From: Paenibacillus thiaminolyticus
GTDB taxonomy: Bacteria; Bacillota; Bacilli; Paenibacillales; Paenibacillaceae
Length of the DNA: 64,000 bases
Direction of reading: 5' to 3'
Assembly: GCF_007066085.1 (NCBI RefSeq)
Contig: NZ_CP041405.1
Location: 3,569,001-3,633,000 of the forward strand
The translations under genes and the position numbers were made by a program. This document shows positions 33,485-41,940 of the stretch, one piece after another; positions within the stretch are counted from its first letter, which is position 1; every line of letters starts with the position of its first letter. Under the pieces are notes generated by a model. It was not told the DNA's origin. It made no database searches and worked only from the letters and a program-made list of their open reading frames with translations.

Positions 33485-35053
33485 TCACTTCATTCCGCCG
33501 CGTATCTGGCGGACCAGCCGCTCCACCATCTCGTCCGGAATATCGCGCTTCCCGTATCGGGCTTCGGTGTATGCCTCGCCAAGTTCGTTCTCGACGGCTA
33601 TAGTGTACGCCTCGCCCAACTCCCTCTCGACGGCTCCGGTGTACGCCTTGCCCAACCCGCTCGCGACGCCTTGACCGCGCTCTGGCTCCCGCTCCCACTG
33701 CCGAAGATGCTCCATCGTCTCCTTCGGCGTGCGGCTCGGGTCGGGCTCATACCCTTTCTCAATCGCCTGGCGCAGCCGCTCCCGGTACAGGAAGCGGACC
33801 CGCTCGCGATTGGTCCTCAGGTCGTCATAGAGCTCCCGGCGCCAGCGGCGTGCGGCCTGCGCCCACGGCTTCATGACGCGGCGGCGAAGCTTCTCCCATT
33901 CGAACGTGGAGGAATGCTCGTCGACATAGTCCGCCGCCTCCGGCCCCGCTTCCCGCTTGCGCAAAAACCGCAGCAGCGCTTCCCAGGCCTGCGGGAATAG
34001 CTTTTTCATCAGGAAGCGCAGCAAGAACCAAGTGCCGGCCAGCGCCCCGACAGCCAGGGCGACCCAGAAGACGACGGTGATGAGACGCTCCAGCAGCGTC
34101 CAGAACAGACTTGGCTCGGCATTCGCATCGGCCCCGAATAGAGGCATTAGCGGTGCGGCCTGCGGCGGCGGAGGCTCGTCCACGGCCACATTCTCGCTCC
34201 CCGAGAACAGCCAACCGAGCAACATGCGCGTCCACTCCATCAGCGTATCCATCGCCGAGCCGAAGGTAAAGGCGACAATCAGCACCAGCGCAAGGAAGAA
34301 CAGGATGACATAGGACGCATTAAGGCGCATCACCTGGGCCGGAACGGAGCCGCGGGCCTCCACGCTGTAATTGGCCTTGTTCAGCTGCCCCCAGTTCATC
34401 TGCCAGAGCGTGCCGAAGACGAAGAGTACGCCGACGGCGGCCAAATGCGGCTGCAGCGCACGCAGCTCCGCGCGGAAGAAGGAGAGTGCGAACACGAGAA
34501 AATAGATGCCGAGCGCCGCCCAGTTCCAATGTACGGTATCTCCGAACGATGACCGGTTCGCCACAGCCGACATCCCTCTTGCAAACACGAGAAAGCCTGC
34601 CGCATACACCGCTATAATCGGCAGCCCAATCGGCACTACGGCTGCCAGCGCGGCGCTGCCGGCCACGAACAACAGCAGCAGCCAGAGGCGAAGCCGCTTT
34701 AAGCGAACCGCACACTGGAGCACCGCCCCCATGGCCGCACAGGCCGGCCATAGTCCGTACCACAGCTGAGGTCCCGCCACATTGGGCGCCGCGTACACGC
34801 TGATCAGCAGCAAGACCGGGAATAGGATGAGATAATCGAGCAGCGCCCTCAGCAGCGAAGTGCCGAACTCTCGCCCCCGTCTCCAATGCCAACCTTGGCT
34901 ACCCTCCCGGTTCCGTTCTGGGTTCAGTTCCCGACTGCTTTTACGGTTCAACTCCCCGCTCCCGCTCCGATTCTGGCCGCCTTCCCGAGTCGGTTCCTGA
35001 CTCTGACTCTGATTCTGACTCCGGTCAAGCCCCTTTGCCCGGCTATTGAGCAT
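33485..35053 (-). CDS. DUF4129-type membrane protein without a transglutaminase core
   Basis: The protein has about 522 residues. ATG 35053 is chosen (GAGGAGGT six bases upstream), overlapping the DUF58 gene by 11 bases. A polar N-terminal 60 residues rich in Arg, Asn, Ser and Gln precede at least seven membrane helices (for example ALLDYLILFPVLLLISVYA and VILFFLALVLIVAFTFGSA). The last helix (VVFWVALAVGALAGTWFLL) is followed by a cytoplasmic DUF4129-like domain with RVRFLYRERLRQAIEKGYEP. Related YebA proteins carry an extracellular Cys-His-Asp transglutaminase domain between the last two helices; here only about 45 residues separate them, so the catalytic domain is absent. The C-terminus holds three 12-residue repeats of the type LGEAYTIAVENE. 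It works with the adjacent MoxR and DUF58 proteins. Confidence 0.8.
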   Translation of the reverse strand: MLNSRAKGLDRSQNQSQSQEPTREGGQNRSGSGELNRKSSRELNPERNREGSQGWHWRRGREFGTSLLRALLDYLILFPVLLLISVYAAPNVAGPQLWYGLWPACAAMGAVLQCAVRLKRLRLWLLLLFVAGSAALAAVVPIGLPIIAVYAAGFLVFARGMSAVANRSSFGDTVHWNWAALGIYFLVFALSFFRAELRALQPHLAAVGVLFVFGTLWQMNWGQLNKANYSVEARGSVPAQVMRLNASYVILFFLALVLIVAFTFGSAMDTLMEWTRMLLGWLFSGSENVAVDEPPPPQAAPLMPLFGADANAEPSLFWTLLERLITVVFWVALAVGALAGTWFLLRFLMKKLFPQAWEALLRFLRKREAGPEAADYVDEHSSTFEWEKLRRRVMKPWAQAARRWRRELYDDLRTNRERVRFLYRERLRQAIEKGYEPDPSRTPKETMEHLRQWEREPERGQGVASGLGKAYTGAVERELGEAYTIAVENELGEAYTEARYGKRDIPDEMVERLVRQIRGGMK

Positions 35054-36161
35054 GGCGCACCTCCTCATCCCCCGGCTTCGCAACGGGCTTCGGCAGCACG
35101 AGCCATTCCACGGCGCTGCCGCGCATACGCATCCTGTTCACGATCGCTTCCGCCTGACGGGAAGGCGGGAGCGGCGTCACGATAATATAGTCGGTATCCC
35201 CGGCCGGCTCCCATTGCGCGAGGAAGGTGGCGAACGTCATCGTCAGCTCCAGCTCCAGCTTCGCCATCCATTCGAATAGCCGGTGCAAATGCAGCGTTCC
35301 CGCTCCGGGCGGAAAGGTAAGCGCGGTCCCTCTAGCATGGCCGGGCTGGCTTCCGTTGCAGCTGACGCCCGTCTCCATCCCCTGCTTCACCGTCGCATGG
35401 GCGATGGAGGCCGCGTAAGACAGCGCCTTCTCGACCTGCTCCGGAATCGTCACCTTCGACCACATCCCGTCCGATGTCTCGAAATTGACCAGAATCATCA
35501 GCTTGCGGTCGGCCGTGTAATCGAACTTGTGCACTTGAAGACTATTCGTGCGGGCCGTCGCCTTCCAATGCACCGATTTGAGCGTATCGCCCGGGCGGTA
35601 CGGCCGGACGCCTGATTTCCAGAACGGATCCTCCAAGATCCAACGGCGGACCGGAATATCCCCAATCCAGCTCTTCGTCGACAGTGGAAGCTGATCCAGA
35701 GGGATGAGCGCAGGATATACGGTCAGCTCCAGACCCAGCGGAATGCGGCGGACCGCATCGAACACGCCGAACGGATCGCCAGCCGTCATCGTAACGCTGT
35801 CCAGCCGGTAGATTCCCCGCTTCACGCATGTAATCTGATGACGGCGAATGACGCGTGTATACGGTTTCAACGCGAACAAGCTTCGATGGTTCTGCGAGAG
35901 CTCCCCGACGTCCATCTCCAGATTATGCTGCTTCCCGAAGCGAAGGGCGCTCGGATTCATCGACTCGAGCCGGACCCAAGGCAGCGGCAGCAGCTTGTCA
36001 TTGCCAATCGTCTCCGTCATCTCCACCGTCTCGCCGGCGAATAGCTTCTGCTTCGAAAAGGTGCGGGTATAAGAAACCCTCCGCAGCGCCCAGCGTCTAT
36101 ACAGCATACCTTGCACAGCCAGCGCAAGGCCGAGAAACACAATCAACCAATGCAGCGGCAT
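35043..36161 (-). CDS. DUF58 domain protein (YeaD-like)
   Basis: The protein has about 372 residues. ATG 36161 has GGAG eight bases upstream; GTG 36170 is too close to it. Two N-terminal hydrophobic segments (PLHWLIVFLGLALAVQGML) are followed by a beta-rich part and the diagnostic DUF58 motif SGVRPYRPGDTLKSVHWKAT (about residues 205-225). Beyond that lies a von Willebrand A-like fold with the start DRKLMILVNFETSDG. MoxR ATPases act on such VWA/DUF58 proteins as chaperones. It is the middle gene of a three-gene operon, five bases from the moxR stop and overlapping the next gene. Confidence 0.9.
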   Translation of the reverse strand: MPLHWLIVFLGLALAVQGMLYRRWALRRVSYTRTFSKQKLFAGETVEMTETIGNDKLLPLPWVRLESMNPSALRFGKQHNLEMDVGELSQNHRSLFALKPYTRVIRRHQITCVKRGIYRLDSVTMTAGDPFGVFDAVRRIPLGLELTVYPALIPLDQLPLSTKSWIGDIPVRRWILEDPFWKSGVRPYRPGDTLKSVHWKATARTNSLQVHKFDYTADRKLMILVNFETSDGMWSKVTIPEQVEKALSYAASIAHATVKQGMETGVSCNGSQPGHARGTALTFPPGAGTLHLHRLFEWMAKLELELTMTFATFLAQWEPAGDTDYIIVTPLPPSRQAEAIVNRMRMRGSAVEWLVLPKPVAKPGDEEVRHAQ

Positions 36162-36166
36162 AGGCG

Positions 36167-37126
36167 TCACTCCGCCGCACGGGCTTCTGCCGGAACCGGC
36201 ACCTGGCTTACGATCTGGGCCAGGACCGATTCAGCTTGATCATCCCGCGATCCGGCCGCATGGTGAAGCAGCAGGCGATGCGCTAGCACCGGAGCGGCCA
36301 TCGCCTTCACATCGTCCGGCGACACGTAATCCCGCCCGCGAATGACGGCATAGGCCTGTACGGCGCGAAGCAGCGCCTGGCTGGCCCGCGGGCTGGCGCC
36401 CAGCGCGATGTCCGGGTGGCTGCGCGTCCGCTCGACAATGCCGAGCACATATTCGAGGATGGCATCATCAACATGGACCTGAGTATATCCGGTCCGGGCC
36501 GCCTTGATGTCCTCCTGCGTCGCCACCGGGGCAAGCTCCTGTATCGGATCCTCGGTGCGGAAGCGGGAGAGAATGCGCAGTCCTTCCTCGAACGTCGGAT
36601 AGCCAAGCTTCAGCTTCAGCATGAAGCGGTCCAACTGGGCCTCCGGCAGCGGAAAGGTGCCGAAGTTGTCGAGCGGGTTCTGCGTCGCCAGCACGATGAA
36701 TGGCTCTTCGAGCTGCATCGTGACACCGTCGATGCTGACTTGGCGCTCTTCCATGCACTCTAGCAGGCTGGATTGGGTGCGCGGCGTCGCCCGGTTAATC
36801 TCGTCAGCGAGCAGCAGGTTGGTGAAAACCGGGCCCGGCCGGAACTCGAATTCGCCCCGCTTCTGGTTGTACACATTCATTCCGCTCAGATCGGTAGGCA
36901 GCAGATCGGGCGTGAATTGAATGCGCTTGAAGGTGCCGTCGATTGACTTGGCGACGGATTTGGCGAGCAGCGTCTTGCCTGTGCCCGGAACGTCCTCGAG
37001 CAGCACGTGGCCGCCAGTGAACAGGGCGACGAAGATGCGGTCCAGCGTATCGTCCTTGCCGACGATAACCTGCTGCACATTGCGCTTAATAGCTTGGGCA
37101 AGCGTATGAATACGGGATAAGTCCAT
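36167..37126 (-). CDS. MoxR family AAA+ ATPase
   Basis: The protein has about 319 residues. ATG 37126 has GAGG eleven bases upstream; GTG 37138 would overlap that site. Walker A is EDVPGTGKTLLAKSVAKS (near residue 45), Walker B NLLLADEINRATPRTQSSLL, sensor 1 FIVLATQNPLDNFGTFPLPE, and arginine-finger/sensor 2 region ASPRASQALLRAVQAYA. These are complete, so it should hydrolyse ATP. The gene order moxR - DUF58 - DUF4129 is a standard bacterial arrangement linked to assembly or regulation of envelope complexes. The promoter should lie in the 220-base gap to 37357. Confidence 0.94.
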   Translation of the reverse strand: MDLSRIHTLAQAIKRNVQQVIVGKDDTLDRIFVALFTGGHVLLEDVPGTGKTLLAKSVAKSIDGTFKRIQFTPDLLPTDLSGMNVYNQKRGEFEFRPGPVFTNLLLADEINRATPRTQSSLLECMEERQVSIDGVTMQLEEPFIVLATQNPLDNFGTFPLPEAQLDRFMLKLKLGYPTFEEGLRILSRFRTEDPIQELAPVATQEDIKAARTGYTQVHVDDAILEYVLGIVERTRSHPDIALGASPRASQALLRAVQAYAVIRGRDYVSPDDVKAMAAPVLAHRLLLHHAAGSRDDQAESVLAQIVSQVPVPAEARAAE

Positions 37127-37319
37127 AGATCGAAGCACCTCGTTTCCGTCGTGGTTACTGCTTCTATGTTACCCTTTTTTGGAGGGCTCGGCTACGTTAA
37201 CCCTGAACAGGGGCGGCAATGGCAAGCGAACGGGGGATCTGAAGGTTAAGGTAAATAGAAAGGGAGAAGGAGAAGAAATGGACCTGGCCTCATCCGCCGT
37301 TCGGCGGAGAGAAGACGCC

Positions 37320-37354
37320 AAGAAGAACGCAGCCTCCTGGCCGCGTTCCTTCTT
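37320..37354 (-). terminator. Hairpin after the ABC-2 permease gene
   Basis: On the minus strand AAGAAGGAACGC pairs with GCGTTCTTCTT with one bulge. It begins four bases after the stop at 37358. There is no T-run, so termination strength is uncertain. Confidence 0.5.
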
Positions 37355-37357
37355 ATG

Positions 37358-38056
37358 TTATGTCGTCACATCGACATGCTCAATATTGCGGATGGTGAAG
37401 TAAGCGATTAGCCCGCCGATGACCGCCAAGGCCAGAGGGATGAAGATGATCGACCCCAGCGAGAACCCATTGGTGTTGGAGGAGACAATCGCGATCATCA
37501 GAATCGAAGAGACGATGGTCGCCGCGACAGAATGCTTCCGCATTCCGAAGAACAACGGGATCAGCCCCATGCCGCTGGCGGCGATTGCATTGATGAAGGC
37601 CTTCAAGCCCTGGGAGGCGAGCGCCGATACCGGCAGGCCCCCCGGCACCAGATCGAGCCACCGGTTCAAGAGATAATAACCGCTGGCCACGAACAGGGTG
37701 GACAGGATGATGGCGCAGAACGTGAAGATCACGACAATCGCCAGCTTGGCCGCGATAAGACGCTTGCGGCTGATCGGGTACATGAACAGCACCGTAATCG
37801 ACTTGCTCCGGAATTCCTCGATGACGAAGCGCGAGAGCAGCACCGCCGCGAACACAATGAAGGTGCTCCGCACGATCGTGACGCTGAAGTCGAATGCCTC
37901 AAGCAGGTTAGTAAAGGCAGGAATGCCCTCCTCCACCTTCTGCACGAAGCTGACGAACAGCATGAAGAGGAGAATGATGGCGCTGGCGATGACGGCTCCG
38001 CGGATGTAGCCGCCGATCTTGTATTTTTTCATTTCCAGCTTCATCAAGTTACGCAT
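37358..38056 (-). CDS. ABC-2 type transporter permease
   Basis: The protein has 232 residues and six predicted helices, starting with VIASAIILLFMLFVSFV. The segment RFVIEEFRSKSITVLFMYPI followed by SRKRLIAAKLAIVVI is the typical amphipathic loop of ABC-2 permeases. It pairs with the ATPase whose end it overlaps by eight bases, with GGAGG before ATG 38056. The order regulator, kinase, ATPase, permease and the sizes match my memory of B. subtilis ycbLMNO, a peptide-antibiotic-type module. Substrate export or self-protection against a peptide is plausible but unproven. Confidence 0.88.
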   Translation of the reverse strand: MRNLMKLEMKKYKIGGYIRGAVIASAIILLFMLFVSFVQKVEEGIPAFTNLLEAFDFSVTIVRSTFIVFAAVLLSRFVIEEFRSKSITVLFMYPISRKRLIAAKLAIVVIFTFCAIILSTLFVASGYYLLNRWLDLVPGGLPVSALASQGLKAFINAIAASGMGLIPLFFGMRKHSVAATIVSSILMIAIVSSNTNGFSLGSIIFIPLALAVIGGLIAYFTIRNIEHVDVTT

Positions 38057-38972
38057 GGATGCCGCCTCCGTTCAATAAAGTGAGGAAGTAGTCTTCCAGA
38101 GACTGGTTCTTCTTATGAATCGACTCGATAATGACATCGTTCATAATCAGTGTCTTCGCAATCTCGTTCTGCGGCAGCTCCGTGTCATATACCCGTATGA
38201 CCTGTTCGTTCATCAGCCGCAGGTTCGTAAGGTTCATCCGGTTCTCCAGCACGAACACCGCATGCTGGCTGTTGGTCGTGACGATCTCGATATAAGCGGC
38301 ATTCTGCTCCCTCACTTCCGCCATCGCCACCTCGGCGAGCAGCTTGCCGTGATTGATGACGCCGATCGTATCGGCCATCTGCTCGATCTCCCCCAGCATA
38401 TGGCTGGAAATGAGCAGTGTAATCCCGTAGTCGCGGGACAGCATCCGGAACAGATCCCGCAGCTCCTTCATACCGATCGGATCGAGTCCGTTAATCGGCT
38501 CGTCGAGCAGGAGCAGCTCCGGCTTCGTCGTAATGGCGCGGGCAATGCCAAGCCGCTGCTTCATCCCGAGGGAGAAGTCCTTGACCATTTTCTTGTCGAT
38601 GCCGCGCAGATTGACCAGCTCAAGCGCCTCGTCAATCGCCTTTTTATCATGATAGCCCATATATTCGCAGTGCAAATCCAGATTCTCGCGCGCCGTGAGC
38701 TTGTCGTAGAAAATCGGATATTCGATAATCGATCCCATCCGCCCGAGCAGTTCAAAGGATGTGTCCGTCAGCTTCTGCCCAAGAATCTCGATCTCGCCGC
38801 TGGTCGGCTTGACCAGATTCGTCATCATTTTCATCAACGTCGTCTTGCCAGCGCCATTCGGCCCGAGAAATCCATAGATTTCACCCCGCCGGATATTCAT
38901 GCTGACTTCCGATACGACTTCATTGCCTTGATAGCTTTTGGTGACCCGATAGGTTCGCAATGCATAGGTCAT
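38049..38972 (-). CDS. ABC transporter ATP-binding protein, BcrA-like
   Basis: The protein has 307 residues: an N-terminal ATPase domain (about 1-225) plus a C-terminal regulatory extension of the BcrA/YcbN type. Walker A is GPNGAGKTTLMKMMT, signature FSLGMKQRLGIARA, Walker B LLLLDEPINGLDPIGM, switch histidine LLISSHMLGEIEQM. ATG 38972 is nine bases after GAAGGGAG. It energises the ABC-2 permease encoded next. A 143-base gap separates it from the sensor kinase gene and contains a 14-bp palindrome, so it may have its own controlled promoter. Confidence 0.93.
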   Translation of the reverse strand: MTYALRTYRVTKSYQGNEVVSEVSMNIRRGEIYGFLGPNGAGKTTLMKMMTNLVKPTSGEIEILGQKLTDTSFELLGRMGSIIEYPIFYDKLTARENLDLHCEYMGYHDKKAIDEALELVNLRGIDKKMVKDFSLGMKQRLGIARAITTKPELLLLDEPINGLDPIGMKELRDLFRMLSRDYGITLLISSHMLGEIEQMADTIGVINHGKLLAEVAMAEVREQNAAYIEIVTTNSQHAVFVLENRMNLTNLRLMNEQVIRVYDTELPQNEIAKTLIMNDVIIESIHKKNQSLEDYFLTLLNGGGIHA

Positions 38973-39054
38973 CGCTCAAACTCCCTTCGCTCGTATGCCT
39001 TATGCTTCCATCGTATAATTTGAAATTCTCTTTTTTCTTTCCTGATTCTTACGA

Positions 39055-39068
39055 GTTTCTTAAGAAAC
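39055..39068. promoter_or_regulatory. 14-bp perfect palindrome upstream of the ABC-2 ATPase gene
   Basis: GTTTCTTAAGAAAC is fully self-complementary and lies 83-96 bases before the ATPase start, downstream of the kinase gene. It could be a regulator-binding site or part of a hairpin. The binding protein is unknown. Confidence 0.4.
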
Positions 39069-39115
39069 GGCACATAGCCCGCAGACAGCCGTTCCGGTCT
39101 ATCCGCAGGCGGAAA

Positions 39116-40057
39116 TCAATAGGCGAGGGCACGCAGCCGAATCGTGAAGACGGTCTTCGCATACGGCTTGCTGTCCAGATGAATGGCGCCGCCCATATGC
39201 TCCACGAGCCGCTTCGTAATCGTCAGGCCGAGCCCGCTGCCTTCGAATGATTTGTTCCGTGAATCCTCCATCGTATACATCCGTTCAAATACCCGATCGC
39301 GATGCAGCTCCTGAATGCCTTTGCCCCTGTCCCACACATCGATCAAAATAAAGCCTTCCTCCTCGCGGGTCTGGATGCCGATCGCCTGGCCGTCGCCGCC
39401 ATGATGGATGGCGTTCGAAATGAGATTGTTTAGAATGCGCTCCAGCGCCTCTTCGTTCGCGTGCGCGTACATCGGCTTTTCCGGGATCGCGATATCCACC
39501 TCGAAGCCTCGCGAAGTCAGCGTATCATAGAACTGAAGCATGCTCTTCCGGCATGCCTCATTGATATCCAGCCGGGTCAGCGGCAGCTCCTTGTCTCCCG
39601 ACTCCAGCTTCGCCAGATCGAAGAAGGTGCGAATCAACTTCAGCACATCGTGCAGCTTCTCATTTACCCGTTCCAATAAGCGCTGACGCTCTTCCGCAGG
39701 CATATCGGGATCCAGGCTCAGCGTCTCGATATAACCGAGGATGACCGTTAGCGGCGTCTTCAGATCATGGGAAATGTTCGACAGCATCCGGCGAATCGAC
39801 TGCTCCGTGCGGTTGTATTGGGCTGTTACTTTCTGATTCTCGCTCAACAGGCGGTTGATCTCAATCAGGATCGGCCGCAGCTCGGGATCGCTCGTCACCA
39901 CGAGCAGCTTCTCGCGTGTCGGTTCGGTCAATATGAGGTGCAGCTTCGAATGAATATAAGCGAGCTTGGCGCTTCGGACCCGCCGTGCCCGCCACTGCAG
40001 CAAGAGAAGAAGGAGCAGAATGGCAATTAGCGCGCCGTACACGAGATGGATGATCAT
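39116..40057 (-). CDS. Sensor histidine kinase, single membrane helix
   Basis: The protein has about 313 residues. ATG 40057 is one base after the response-regulator stop with GGGAAGGGAAG in front; the longer frame to 40204 overlaps the regulator and is rejected. One N-terminal helix (LVYGALIAILLLLLLLQW) is followed directly by the cytoplasmic kinase, with no extracellular sensor domain. H-box NISHDLKTPLTVILGYIE, N-box ILNNLISNAIHHG, G-boxes VWDRGKGI and GSGLGLTITKRLVE are complete. Such kinases usually sense through the associated ABC transporter or within the membrane. It forms a pair with the OmpR-type regulator upstream. Confidence 0.93.
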   Translation of the reverse strand: MIIHLVYGALIAILLLLLLLQWRARRVRSAKLAYIHSKLHLILTEPTREKLLVVTSDPELRPILIEINRLLSENQKVTAQYNRTEQSIRRMLSNISHDLKTPLTVILGYIETLSLDPDMPAEERQRLLERVNEKLHDVLKLIRTFFDLAKLESGDKELPLTRLDINEACRKSMLQFYDTLTSRGFEVDIAIPEKPMYAHANEEALERILNNLISNAIHHGGDGQAIGIQTREEEGFILIDVWDRGKGIQELHRDRVFERMYTMEDSRNKSFEGSGLGLTITKRLVEHMGGAIHLDSKPYAKTVFTIRLRALAY

Positions 40058-40058
40058 C

Positions 40059-40757
40059 TTACTTCCCTTCCCACTTGTAGCCGATGCCCCATAGGGTCGT
40101 AATATAGACGGGATGGGAAGGATCGTCTTCGATCTTCTCCCGCAATCGGCGGATATGGACATTAATGACATTCTCGTCGCCCAAATAGTCGTCACCCCAG
40201 ACAAAGCCGTAGATCTGGGCCTTCGTAAATACCCGGTTCGGATTCGTCATGAACAGCTTCAGCAGCTCGAACTCGGTCGAGGTCAGCTTAATCTCCCGCT
40301 CCTGCTTGGTGGCGCGGTAGCCGTCTACATACAGGCTGAGCGGGCCGGAAGTGATAACGCGCTCCTCGGGTTCGGCCAGCCGCGCATATTCGGTGGCACG
40401 CCGGATGGAGGCCTTCACCCGGGCTGACAGCTCAATCAAGGAGAACGGCTTGGCCACGTAATCATCGGCGCCGAAGCCAAGCCCCAACGCTTTGTCCACG
40501 TCGCCGTCCTTCGCCGACATGATCAGAATCGGAACCGAGCTTCGCTCGCGTATCCGCTTGATCACTTCGTAGCCGTCGAGCTTCGGCATCATCAGATCCA
40601 CGATGACGACATCATAGGAACGCTGGCCGAAGAGGGTCAGGCCCTCTTCCCCGTTGCCCGCCGCCGTGACGGCGAACCCTTCCTTCGTCAAATGATTGCC
40701 CACCATCTCCACGATGCCGGGATCGTCTTCAATCAGCAAAATATGCTGCTTCATCAT
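40059..40757 (-). CDS. OmpR/PhoB family response regulator
   Basis: The protein has 232 residues. The receiver domain has the acidic pair EDD near residues 10-12, the phosphorylation site Asp in YDVVIVDLMMPKLDGYEV, Thr/Ser switch LIMSAKD and the lysine in DDYVAKPFSL. The winged-helix DNA-binding domain ends with VINVHIRRLREKIEDD and TLWGIGYKWEG, typical of OmpR types. ATG 40757 or 40754 follows GAGGA. It probably controls the adjacent ABC-2 genes. It heads the operon with the kinase. Confidence 0.95.
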   Translation of the reverse strand: MMKQHILLIEDDPGIVEMVGNHLTKEGFAVTAAGNGEEGLTLFGQRSYDVVIVDLMMPKLDGYEVIKRIRERSSVPILIMSAKDGDVDKALGLGFGADDYVAKPFSLIELSARVKASIRRATEYARLAEPEERVITSGPLSLYVDGYRATKQEREIKLTSTEFELLKLFMTNPNRVFTKAQIYGFVWGDDYLGDENVINVHIRRLREKIEDDPSHPVYITTLWGIGYKWEGK

Positions 40758-40883
40758 CTATCCTCACACCTTCACTGTTGTGTTGCGTTACGGCTTGTGC
40801 TGCGGCATGGCTGCCGAATGCTTGATGGGAAATTCATCTCAGCAGGGCATCTTGCCCGCATCATGCGGAACCGGAATCGCAGC

Positions 40884-41531
40884 TTACCGTTCCGGCCTTC
40901 CGGCGCCGTCTGGCAGACAGACCATGCAATACTGCTTCAACTCGCTGTTCCGCAGCCGGATCGTATCCACGACCGTGAAGCCGTAATGTTCGTACAGCCC
41001 GACATTGCGCGGATTTTGCGTCTCCAGGGTACAGGCGATTCCCCGTCCGCGGCATTCGGCCAGCAGCGGGGACATCATCTTCCGCACCCAGCCCTGCCCC
41101 CGGTATTGCGGCTGCACCACGAGCATATCGAGATGCAGATAAGGCTGGTCGCCCAATGAGGCCAGCCAGGCCGAGCTCATGCTGCGCAAGCCCGACAAGC
41201 CGCGCAGGAAGCGGGCGGGACTGATGTAGCGGCACATGCCTAACGACTTCGCGACAGCCCGGGCAACGCCCCATGCGTAGCTCGCGCGGGAAGCCCAAGA
41301 GGTTCCCATCCGCTCCGGACGGAAGATGAGCGCTACGGCCTCCATTTTATCCGATGTCGCGTACAAGCCGCCGTAATCATACAGCAATTCGATATAATTG
41401 CGGAAAAACAGCTTCAACACTTCGACACGGATAGACGGATCGGGCAGCAAATGCACATACAACCCGTCTTCCTTGAAGCCTTGGGCCATGACCGCCGCCG
41501 CGGCTTCCATATGCTTGCGTTCCAAGAGCAA
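40884..41531 (-). CDS. GNAT family N-acetyltransferase
   Basis: The protein has about 215 residues from a TTG at 41531; the start is uncertain because no good ribosome-binding site precedes it, and an ATT at 41555 behind GGGGTGGA is an alternative. The second half shows the acetyl-CoA loop LVVQPQYRGQGWVRKMMSP (R/Q-x-x-G-x-G kept as QYRGQG) and PRNVGLYEHYGFTVVDTI, the standard GNAT beta-5/alpha-4. The first half contains MAQGFKEDGLYVHLLPDPSI, as in GNAT proteins that act on small molecules. The substrate is unknown. It stands alone between the two-component operon and the CPBP remnant. Confidence 0.82.
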   Translation of the reverse strand: MLLERKHMEAAAAVMAQGFKEDGLYVHLLPDPSIRVEVLKLFFRNYIELLYDYGGLYATSDKMEAVALIFRPERMGTSWASRASYAWGVARAVAKSLGMCRYISPARFLRGLSGLRSMSSAWLASLGDQPYLHLDMLVVQPQYRGQGWVRKMMSPLLAECRGRGIACTLETQNPRNVGLYEHYGFTVVDTIRLRNSELKQYCMVCLPDGAGRPER

Positions 41532-41740
41532 CAGCTTGGCACTACAAATAGTTCCACCCCGAATCTTCGAATATCGCTCCTTCGCCGGCTGGCGGCGCCG
41601 AAGCTTCTCCTGCCATCGTACTGCGCCGGACCGGATGAGTCAATTGTTGCCGGTGCGGCTCGAACGGATTTGCCCAACCGCAGGCGGTGACGCGTGCCGG
41701 AACAAGCAACAAGCCGCCAGGATTTCCTGACGGCCGGCCC

Positions 41741-41860
41741 TTACAGTCCGATCTGGATAAATAAATTGTTGGCGGTATAGAACAGCACCGGCGCCCATAG
41801 CGATCCCGTTCGCTTCCACATGCAGCCTGCGATCAGAGAGAACATCATCATGGTCCCCAT
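41741..41860 (-). pseudogene. C-terminal remnant of a CPBP (CAAX-like) intramembrane protease
   Basis: A 39-codon frame reads FSLIAGCMWKRTGSLWAPVL then FYTANNLFIQIGL before TAA. This is the last conserved block of CPBP/Rce1-like membrane proteases (motif K/R-T-G-S-L-W-A-P-I-L-x-H-x-x-N-N). The catalytic histidine of that block is Tyr here, and the rest of the protein, including the EExxR motif, is missing. A stop lies in frame just upstream of ATG 41860, though AAAGGGG precedes it, so a short peptide could still be made. The remaining 41532-41740 holds nothing recognisable. Confidence 0.6.
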
Positions 41861-41940
41861 TCCCCTTTCGGCTTATCACCTCATCACGTTACCCTGCGGC
41901 AACCTTCCGGGCAATTCCCCGACAGGGGGATTGGGTAAGA

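Noticed and set aside
41640..41879. A 79-codon minus-strand frame
   Set aside because: It is in a different frame from the CPBP remnant and has no family features.
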